NCBI GenBank assembly: GCA_016873575.1
Contig: VGWY01000070.1
Location: 1 to 11,372, forward strand
Source: Nitrospira sp.
GTDB lineage: Bacteria > Nitrospirota > Thermodesulfovibrionia > Thermodesulfovibrionales > SM23-35
DNA: 11,372 nucleotides
Direction: 5' to 3'
The stretch's first letter is position 1; each line of letters begins with the position of its first letter. This document shows positions 6,011 through 11,372 of this stretch, piece after piece. The translations under genes were made by a program, and so were the position numbers. The notes beneath the pieces are model-generated. The model was not told the origin of the DNA. It ran no database searches and saw only the letters and a program-made list of their open reading frames with translations.

Positions 6011-7180
6011 ATGGCAGAGCAAATAAGTCCTGATTTAGGCTTTGTAAAGGATGTTATTGCAGGAGGAGGTGAATCCCTGAAGAAATGTTTCCAGTGTGCA
6101 ACCTGCTCTGTTGTATGCAATTTAACCCCTGATGATAAACCTTTTCCAAGAAAGGAAATGATATACGCACAATGGGGGTTGAAGGATAAGCTCTTCCCTA
6201 ATCCTGACATATGGCTCTGTCATCAGTGTAGTGACTGCACTGCTTACTGTCCGAGAGGCGCAAAGCCAGGGGAAGTCCTCAATGCAGTAAGAAAACTGTC
6301 TATCGAAAATTATTCTGTGCCGCGATTTTTGGGAAAGGCTGTAGGAAGCCCTGGTTCTCTTGTTCCTCTTCTTGCAATCCCTACTGTAATCTTTTTCATA
6401 ATCCTTGCATCTCTTGGTCACCTGAATCTGGATGCTATCAGGAATGAAGCAGGGAAAATCGCATACTCATCATTATTGAAGTCGTATTACATCGACGGTG
6501 TCTTTGTACCGATTTTCCTATTTGCTGTCGTTTCTCTGGCCATAGGTGTTTCCAGATACTGGAAAGACATGATACGCGCAACCGGCATTAAACCTAAGGG
6601 CAGTATCTTAGATGCGATAACTTCAACCATCGGTGAAATACTGGCACACAAACGGTTTGAGAAATGCAATGTAACAATAGACCGGAAGCTGGCTCACATG
6701 CTCGTATTTTTCAGCTTTATCGGACTCGCAATAACAACCGCATGGGCAGTTACCTACTTATATGGTTACGAGATAATGCATGCGATGGGGAAAACGCCTT
6801 ACCCCTGGCTGCTCGGCCCTTCACCATATCCGTTGACCGACCCTGTCAAGTGGCTTGGAAATATAAGTGCATTGGCACTGTTAATAGGGATAACACTTGT
6901 TATAAGTAATAGGAAAAAGAATACAGAGAAGGCTGGTAAGGGCGGTTATTATGACTGGCTTTTCATATACATAGTGTTTGCAATTATGGCTACAGGCATA
7001 CTCGCTGAGCTTGTAAGATTGGCTGATATCGCGATTCTTGCCTATGTCATTTATTTCGCTCACCTTGTTGTTGTGTTTTTCCTGTTTGCATATGCTCCCT
7101 TTTCAAAGATGGCACATATGGTTTATAGGGCAACAGCAATGGTTTTTGCAAAGGCTACAGAAAGGGATGTCCAGAGTTAA
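6011..7180 (+). CDS. qmoC: QmoC, HdrC/HdrE-like membrane subunit of Qmo
   Basis: This 389-residue membrane-anchoring subunit exchanges electrons with menaquinone. The N-terminal HdrC-like part has two [4Fe-4S] motifs, C26-xx-C29-xx-C32-xxx-C36 and C70-xx-C73-xx-C76-xxx-C80-P (CHQCSDCTAYCPRGAKPGEV). The C-terminal cytochrome-b-like part shows six hydrophobic helices at roughly 115-137, 163-182, 226-250, 282-299, 316-336 and 342-362. H229, H351 and H369 are in or beside helices and are candidate heme b ligands. This HdrC-HdrE fusion is the known QmoC architecture. The start has AGGAGGT (5998-6004) at 6 nt. The 122-nt gap to qmoB is wider than the qmoA-qmoB gap and is filled by a fold-back repeat, but nothing there resembles a terminator, so one operon is likely. 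Confidence 0.92.
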   Translation: MAEQISPDLGFVKDVIAGGGESLKKCFQCATCSVVCNLTPDDKPFPRKEMIYAQWGLKDKLFPNPDIWLCHQCSDCTAYCPRGAKPGEVLNAVRKLSIENYSVPRFLGKAVGSPGSLVPLLAIPTVIFFIILASLGHLNLDAIRNEAGKIAYSSLLKSYYIDGVFVPIFLFAVVSLAIGVSRYWKDMIRATGIKPKGSILDAITSTIGEILAHKRFEKCNVTIDRKLAHMLVFFSFIGLAITTAWAVTYLYGYEIMHAMGKTPYPWLLGPSPYPLTDPVKWLGNISALALLIGITLVISNRKKNTEKAGKGGYYDWLFIYIVFAIMATGILAELVRLADIAILAYVIYFAHLVVVFFLFAYAPFSKMAHMVYRATAMVFAKATERDVQS

Positions 7181-7279
7181 AAGGGTATATATCAAAAAGA
7201 GGAGGGAGGTGGAAGGTAAAAATCAGGTTATCATTTTTTCACTTTTCACTCATTGAGTAAATAAAAAAGGAGGGAAAAT

Positions 7280-9346
7280 ATGAGTAATGTTATTTTGTTT
7301 GCGTTGATATGCGGCGCAGTTGGTATCTTTTACTCCTTGATTACCGCATCCTGGGTTCTCAAACAGGATAAAGGTAGTGAGCGTATGATGGCCATTTCAG
7401 ATGCCGTACGCGAAGGTGCAACCGCTTTTCTGAGACGTGAATATACGACTGTTGCAATGGTAGGTGCAGTAATTACTGTATTGTTGTTTTTCCTCGGTAC
7501 ATGGACAGCAATTGGTTTTGTAATCGGAGCAGTGGGTTCCGCATTGGCCGGGTATATAGGAATGATGGTTACCGTGCGGTCTAATGTCCGTACTACACAG
7601 GCTGCATATAAAGGACTTGCTGCAGCACTGAATGTTGCATTTAAAGGTGGTTCGGTTACAGGCATCATGGTTGTTGGTCTCGGTATTCTTGGATTAGCCG
7701 GTTACTACTATATTGCTAAGGCTGCAGCAGGTGAAACTGCATTCCATGCCCTTGTCGGGCTTGGTTTTGGATGCTCTCTCATGAGTGTCTTCGCCCGTAT
7801 TGCAGGTGGTATTTACACGAAGGCAGCAGACGTTGGTGCAGACCTTGTCGGTAAAGTCGAGGCAGGAATTCCTGAGGACGACCCGAGAAACCCTGCTGTT
7901 ATCGCTGACAACGTCGGTGACAACGTCGGTGACTGTGCTGGAATGGCAGCAGACCTTTATGAAACCTATACAGTTACTCTCGTCGCTGCAATGCTTCTTG
8001 CAAAAACTGCTTTTGGACCGGAAAGCCCATGGGTTGAATTCCCAATGCTCATTGGCGGCATTTCAATCATAGCTTCTGTAATCGGTACTTACTTTGTCCG
8101 CTTGGGCAAAAGCCAGTATATTATGGGCGCTCTTTATAAAGGGTTAGCAGTATCGGGTATCCTGGCTGCGATAGCCTTTTATTTTGTATCAGGATGGTTT
8201 CTGGGACTTCCCGGTGTTACCCCTGCTTTTACCCAGATGGGAGTCTTTATAACAGCCGTGATAGGTCTTCTGCTCACCGGTCTGATAGTTATGATTACCG
8301 AGTATTTTACATCCACCAGTTTTGCTCCTGTTAAGCATATAGCAAAAGCAAGCCTTACCGGCCATGGAACAAATGTTATTGCCGGACTTGCTGTCAGTAT
8401 GAAAGCAACAGGATTGCCTGTTATCGTAATTTGCGGAGCAATCATCTGGGCGTTCTATATCGGTGCCGGGGGCTTCAGCAACGTTACTTCAGAACAGGCT
8501 GTAGCAGGACTTTTTGCAATTGCTTTGTCAGCAGTTTCGATGCTTTCAATGACCGGTATTATTGTGGCCATTGACTCATACGGTCCGATTACTGACAACG
8601 CTGGTGGTATTGCAGAAATGGCAGAGCTTCCGAAAGAGATCCGTGAGATAACCGATCCCCTTGATGCAGTCGGAAACACAACGAAGGCAGTTACAAAGGG
8701 TTATGCTATTGGCTCGGCAGGTCTTGCTGCTCTGGTTCTCTTTGCAGAGTATTCGAGGTCATTTGGAACAGCACTTTCATTCGAACTTTCGAATCCATTG
8801 GTATTGGTTGGTCTCTTCATAGGTGGACTTCTTCCATACTATTTCGGCTCTCTGCTGATGGAGGCAGTTGGAAAGGCTGCCGGTAGTATTGTTGACGAGG
8901 TAAGAAGGCAGTTCAGAGAGATCCCCGGCATTATGGAATACAAGGCAAAGCCGGAATACGGCAAGTGCGTTGATATTGTCACAAAAGGCGCCATAAGACA
9001 GATGATGGTTCCTGCACTTATTCCCGTAGCTACACCGTTAATTGTCGGATTACTTTTAGGCAGGGAGGCACTGGGTGGAGTCCTCATCGGTAGCATCATC
9101 ACAGGACTATTCCAGGCTATCGCAATGACCAGTGGCGGTGGCGCATGGGACAACGCCAAGAAATCCTTTGAAGTAGGCGTTACCGACGACAAAGGTGTCG
9201 TACACAAGAAGGGGAGCGATGGGCATAAAGCCTCTGTCACAGGCGACACGGTCGGCGACCCGTATAAGGATACAGCAGGACCTGCAATCAACCCGATGAT
9301 CAAGGTTATCAACATCGTTGCACTGCTGATCGTTCCACTTATTTAG
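7280..9346 (+). CDS. hppA: Membrane pyrophosphatase, K+-independent type
   Basis: This 688-residue polytopic protein hydrolyses pyrophosphate and pumps ions across the cytoplasmic membrane. Family signatures are all present: DVGADLVGKVEAGIPEDD (184-201) and ADNVGDNVGDCAGM (209-222) of the substrate and Mg site, EYFTST (341-346), DSYGPITDNAGGIAEM (432-447), and the C-terminal KASVTGDTVGDPYKDTAGPA (650-669) leading into INPMIKV. Length is normal and the reading frame intact. GNTTKAVT (465-472) has Lys at 469 and Thr at 472, the signature of the K+-independent subfamily, whose characterised members pump H+; K+-dependent enzymes have Ala there. The start has GGAGGG (7269-7274). It is 99 nt downstream of qmoC with no terminator between and a strong one after it, suggesting co-transcription with qmoABC. 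Removing pyrophosphate released by sulfate activation is the likely reason for the pairing. Confidence 0.95.
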   Translation: MSNVILFALICGAVGIFYSLITASWVLKQDKGSERMMAISDAVREGATAFLRREYTTVAMVGAVITVLLFFLGTWTAIGFVIGAVGSALAGYIGMMVTVRSNVRTTQAAYKGLAAALNVAFKGGSVTGIMVVGLGILGLAGYYYIAKAAAGETAFHALVGLGFGCSLMSVFARIAGGIYTKAADVGADLVGKVEAGIPEDDPRNPAVIADNVGDNVGDCAGMAADLYETYTVTLVAAMLLAKTAFGPESPWVEFPMLIGGISIIASVIGTYFVRLGKSQYIMGALYKGLAVSGILAAIAFYFVSGWFLGLPGVTPAFTQMGVFITAVIGLLLTGLIVMITEYFTSTSFAPVKHIAKASLTGHGTNVIAGLAVSMKATGLPVIVICGAIIWAFYIGAGGFSNVTSEQAVAGLFAIALSAVSMLSMTGIIVAIDSYGPITDNAGGIAEMAELPKEIREITDPLDAVGNTTKAVTKGYAIGSAGLAALVLFAEYSRSFGTALSFELSNPLVLVGLFIGGLLPYYFGSLLMEAVGKAAGSIVDEVRRQFREIPGIMEYKAKPEYGKCVDIVTKGAIRQMMVPALIPVATPLIVGLLLGREALGGVLIGSIITGLFQAIAMTSGGGAWDNAKKSFEVGVTDDKGVVHKKGSDGHKASVTGDTVGDPYKDTAGPAINPMIKVINIVALLIVPLI

Positions 9347-9358
9347 GTATAAAAAAAC

Positions 9359-9393
9359 AAAAAGGCCGGCAGAAATCTCTGTCGGCCTTTTTT
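9359..9393 (+). terminator. Intrinsic terminator after hppA
   Basis: A 15-bp stem (9359-9373 with 9378-9392) with one G-U pair (G9369-T9382) and loop AATC is formed by AAAAAGGCCGGCAGA and TCTGTCGGCCTTTTT. It ends in a run of six T (9388-9393). The stem starts 13 nt after the hppA stop codon. The A-run on the 5' side means it may also work on the opposite strand. Confidence 0.92.
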
Positions 9394-9436
9394 ATTATAA
9401 TGAAACATTAAGACACAAAGGATGAAGAGAATCAGT

Positions 9437-9482
9437 AATCCCCCCTTTACCACCCTTTTCTAAAGGGGGGCGAGGGGGGATT
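9437..9482. repeat. C-run/G-run palindromic repeat
   Basis: AATCCCCCC (9437-9445) is the exact reverse complement of GGGGGGATT (9474-9482). Inside, CCCTTT (9453-9458) faces AAAGGG (9462-9467), giving a second, nested stem. The layout is that of common dispersed intergenic palindromes. It differs in sequence from the C/G palindrome at 158-236. Confidence 0.65.
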
Positions 9483-9520
9483 TGAGGTATTTTTAGGTAA
9501 AATCAAACAAATTTTTGTGG

Positions 9521-9540
9521 CCGCGGGCTTCAGCCCGCGT
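9521..9540. repeat. Short hairpin related to 9591-9610
   Basis: CGCGGGC (9522-9528) and GCCCGCG (9533-9539) pair perfectly. The 20-base unit 9521-9540 differs from 9591-9610 at only three positions: two of these (G to A at the fifth base and C to T at the sixteenth) pair with each other, and the third is in the loop. It therefore looks like a partial, diverged copy of the left hairpin of the larger element downstream. Confidence 0.65.
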
Positions 9541-9558
9541 TTGAAAATCATCTAATAG

Positions 9559-9660
9559 GTAACCATTCAATGACGGGTGGAGTTTGGTAGCCGCAGGCTT
9601 TAGCCTGCGTTAATGGCGCAACCTAAAGGTTGCGGCTACCACCTGTGACTGAAGGGTTAC
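9559..9660. repeat. 102-bp fold-back element with long inverted ends
   Basis: The left end 9559-9580 and right end 9639-9660 are inverted repeats matching at 18 of 22 positions (GTAACC at one end, GGTTAC at the other). They are followed inward by a perfect 10-bp pair GGTAGCCGCA (9586-9595) / TGCGGCTACC (9631-9640). Within lie two hairpins, CGCAGGC-TTTA-GCCTGCG (9592-9609) and CGCAACC-TAAA-GGTTGCG (9617-9634). It has no coding capacity. The structure suggests a MITE-like or REP-like element; no target-site duplication is evident. Confidence 0.7.
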
Positions 9661-9713
9661 TCTGATGGAAGCATTATTATGATAACAGGTAGTTTTTTCT
9701 GACTTTAAAAAAC

Positions 9714-9734
9714 TTGATAATTGATCATTGATAA
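9714..9734 (+). repeat. Three tandem heptamers upstream of purH
   Basis: TTGATAA, TTGATCA and TTGATAA follow each other without gaps (9714-9734), about 30 bases before the purH start codon. They could be regulator half-sites or simple AT-rich repeats. The first copy overlaps the only plausible -35 box in this leader. Confidence 0.45.
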
Positions 9735-9763
9735 TTTTTATTTGGATTGATTAAGGAGGGTTT

Positions 9764-11056
9764 ATGTCTGATATAAAGAAGATGTACCGTACTATCATGG
9801 CAGACCATTTTCCTGACGCGATGACAATTACATTCGGTGATCAGACCTTGATGTACAGGAAGAGGACATGGAAGATACCTGATGATAGAACAGGGGGATT
9901 GATAGAAAAAGGTCTTCGGTACGGTGAAAACCCTGAACAGGAAGCAGCTCTGTATGAATTGGTGAATGGGAATCTCACCCTCGGAGGATGCCAGTTTATA
10001 CAGCCGGGGAATGGACTTGTAAGCAGTATTAATGAAGAGGATATGATCCAGGCAGGAAAGCATCCCGGAAAGATAAATCTGACAGACCTCGATAATGGCC
10101 TGAATGTTATAAAGTATTTAATGGGCAGACCTGCTGCTGTCATCTTAAAACACAATAATCCCTGTGGTGCTGCATATGGGCAGACAGTGGCTGATGCCTA
10201 TAATAAGGCCAACATGGCAGATCGGATAGCAGCATTCGGTGGATGCCTGGTTGTGAGCAGGGCAATGGATAAGGAGACTACAGAGATGGTCAGCAGCAAT
10301 TACCTTGAGGTGGTAGCTGCACCTGAGTTTGAAGAAGGTACGATACCTATTTTGGCAAAGAGAAAGAATCTAAGGATTATAAGGATCAGCAGGATTAAAG
10401 AGTTGGAAAAATATAAAACACTACGGTTTGTTGATTTTAAATCATTGATTGATGGAGGCATTATTGTCCAGCAGTCACCAGTTAATAAGATTAAGTCGAA
10501 AGAAGATTTTTTACCTGCAAAAGCAACATATCAGGGGAAAGAATATGCTATAGAAAGAACCCCGACTGAGAGGGAATATGATGATATGCTTTTTGGATGG
10601 AATGTAGAACAGGGGATTACATCAAACTCTGTGATTTATGTGAAAGATGGTGTCACAGTCGGAATCGGAACAGGTGAGCAGGACAGGGTAGGCGTGGCTG
10701 AGATAGCGGTCTTCAAGGCATATACGAAATATGCTGATGCCGTGTGTTTCAAGAGATATGGTATCCCTTACAAAACCTTTGAGCTTGATGTGGAGAATGG
10801 GAAAAGGGACAAGGGTGCACTTCTTGAAATAGATGAGGAGACAAAAAAGAATAAAGGTGGGCTTATCGGGTCAATAATGGTCTCCGATGCATTCTTTCCT
10901 TTCAGGGATGGTGTTGATGTTGGAATTCAAGAGGGTATATCAGCTATCGTTCAGCCAGGCGGTTCTGATAGGGATTTTGAATCCATCGTTGCCTGCAATG
11001 AGGCAAATCCCAAGGTGACTATGGTATTTACAGGCCAGAGGGCATTCAAACACTGA
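9764..11056 (+). CDS. purH: Stand-alone AICAR formyltransferase (PurH C-terminal type)
   Basis: This 430-residue cytosolic enzyme transfers the formyl group of 10-formyl-tetrahydrofolate to AICAR to give FAICAR, the penultimate step of purine synthesis. The AICAR transformylase domain of bifunctional PurH is recognisable throughout: GLRYGENPEQEAALY (50-64), ILKHNNPCGAA (127-137) with the catalytic Lys-His pair K129-H130, AAFGGCLVVS (156-165), SDAFFPFRDGVD (374-385), AIVQPGGSDRD (394-404), and MVFTGQRAFKH (420-430) at the extreme C-terminus. The N-terminal IMP cyclohydrolase domain of ordinary ~520-residue PurH is absent, replaced by about 45 unrelated residues. The start has AAGGAGGG (9753-9760) at 3 nt, with no in-frame extension into the repeats upstream. 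IMP cyclohydrolase must therefore be encoded elsewhere. Stand-alone forms (PurH1-type) are known in archaea and some bacteria. It is probably transcribed separately from hppA. Confidence 0.9.
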   Translation: MSDIKKMYRTIMADHFPDAMTITFGDQTLMYRKRTWKIPDDRTGGLIEKGLRYGENPEQEAALYELVNGNLTLGGCQFIQPGNGLVSSINEEDMIQAGKHPGKINLTDLDNGLNVIKYLMGRPAAVILKHNNPCGAAYGQTVADAYNKANMADRIAAFGGCLVVSRAMDKETTEMVSSNYLEVVAAPEFEEGTIPILAKRKNLRIIRISRIKELEKYKTLRFVDFKSLIDGGIIVQQSPVNKIKSKEDFLPAKATYQGKEYAIERTPTEREYDDMLFGWNVEQGITSNSVIYVKDGVTVGIGTGEQDRVGVAEIAVFKAYTKYADAVCFKRYGIPYKTFELDVENGKRDKGALLEIDEETKKNKGGLIGSIMVSDAFFPFRDGVDVGIQEGISAIVQPGGSDRDFESIVACNEANPKVTMVFTGQRAFKH

Positions 11057-11071
11057 GGCATTTCTCCAAAG

Positions 11072-11193
11072 CGGTTTAACACAAAATAATAGCGTAACCA
11101 TTTTTTATACTCATGACGGTACTTCTCAGGAATCCCCTTGTTAACTAAAAGTCTGTCGAAATGGGTCCTTATGTCTAAAGGTATATCAAAAAT
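11072..11193 (-). pseudogene. Decayed N-terminal piece of tyrosine recombinase
   Basis: Reading the minus strand from about 11187 down to 11083 gives FDIPLDIRTHFDRLLVNKGI followed by PEKYRHEYKKWLRYYF. This strongly resembles the N-terminal SAM-like core-binding domain of phage/integron-type integrases (pattern: helix, NKGIPE, then KKWLRYY). The match fades after WLRYY, and the frame then runs into the 3' end of the convergent purH gene, where no integrase sequence follows. Upstream there is an in-frame TGA at 11218-11220 and no ATG, GTG or TTG start between it and the match. About 35-40 residues of an expected 300 or more remain. Assignment rests on recalled family patterns, so it is moderately sure. 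Confidence 0.5.
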
Positions 11194-11372
11194 TGTAGTT
11201 ATCCAGCTTGTTTGATATCATTACAAAATTGCATGATATATAGTTACTTATGTTCAACAACCTGAGCCTAAAAAATAAGCTCTTTAAGCCAACAAATCCT
11301 TTATTTAAGCCATTTCTTATTTTAAATCCTCAAAAAGTGTAGTGCTAATAAAATGCATTTATCTCACAGAAA
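11194..11372. other. AT-rich right edge, no gene seen
   Basis: This AT-rich stretch has no supportable reading frame. It contains short direct repeats: TTTAAGCCA at 11283-11291 and 11304-11312 (21-bp period) and AAATCCT at 11294-11300 and 11324-11330. It lies on the upstream side of the integrase remnant, so it may once have been that gene's promoter or attachment region, but nothing specific supports this. Confidence 0.35.

Larger units (their letters stand above)
9394..9763. other. Gene-free repeat cluster between hppA and purH
   Basis: About 370 bases without a supportable gene. In order they hold a C6/G6 palindrome (9437-9482), a short GC-rich hairpin (9521-9540), a 102-bp inverted-repeat element (9559-9660), and an AT-rich leader with three tandem heptamers (9714-9734) before the ribosome binding site AAGGAGGG (9753-9760) of the next gene. 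TTGATA (9714-9719) with TTTATT (9737-9742) at 17-bp spacing is a weak promoter candidate for the downstream gene. Confidence 0.6.

Noticed and set aside
7238..7256. ACTCATTGAGT palindrome before hppA as a terminator
   Set aside because: The stem is only four to five base pairs with a tiny loop, and the following bases are A-rich rather than T-rich. hppA follows directly with its ribosome binding site.
8839..9315. 158-codon minus-strand frame inside hppA
   Set aside because: It lies antisense to highly conserved pyrophosphatase motifs and shows the composition expected from reading the opposite strand of a coding gene.
11221..11372. Integron attI/attC site near the recombinase relic
   Set aside because: Short GTTCAAC- and AAGCC-like stretches are present, but no convincing pair of simple sites or attC-like inverted structure can be shown.

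Overview
The window carries an energy-metabolism cluster of a probable anaerobic sulfur-metabolising bacterium. Its centre is qmoA-qmoB-qmoC (2418-7180), encoding the quinone-interacting membrane-bound oxidoreductase complex that passes electrons between the menaquinone pool and APS reductase. It is followed at once by hppA (7280-9346), a membrane-bound ion-pumping pyrophosphatase. All four genes are on the + strand with strong ribosome binding sites, and a clear intrinsic terminator (9359-9393) closes the block. The AT-leaning base composition, Hdr/Qmo-type genes and many fold-back intergenic repeats fit a Nitrospirota (Thermodesulfovibrio-like) or Desulfobacterota organism. That placement is inference; no rRNA or other phylogenetic marker is present.

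Layout: 1-360 is a non-coding stretch with a short direct repeat and a C/G-rich palindromic repeat. 361-1170 encodes a YkgJ-type cysteine-cluster protein. 1186-1520 holds two different palindromic repeat elements whose ends both begin TGTCATT. 1661-2203 encodes a small orphan protein resembling the N-terminal domain of type I restriction HsdR. 2204-2417 is the AT-rich qmo leader, with a candidate promoter and an 8-bp perfect hairpin next to the qmoA ribosome binding site. After the qmo-hppA block, 9394-9763 is a gene-free run of fold-back repeats. 9764-11056 encodes a stand-alone AICAR formyltransferase (the C-terminal half of PurH). 11072-11193 on the minus strand is a decayed N-terminal piece of a tyrosine recombinase, and the last ~180 bases are AT-rich with no recognisable gene.

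How the genes fit together: sulfate activation by ATP sulfurylase releases pyrophosphate, and APS is reduced by AprAB with electrons supplied through Qmo. HppA hydrolyses pyrophosphate, which pulls activation forward and recovers part of the energy as an ion gradient. Having qmoABC and hppA in one transcription unit suggests co-expression of these two steps. sat and aprAB are not in the window. The purine gene lies beyond the terminator and a repeat cluster and is probably a separate unit.

I found no convincing new defence or mobile system. The less ordinary features are the many fold-back repeats (including one pair with a compensatory base change), the structured qmoB-qmoC spacer, the HsdR-N-like orphan without the usual catalytic Glu, the stand-alone AICAR formyltransferase and the integrase relic.
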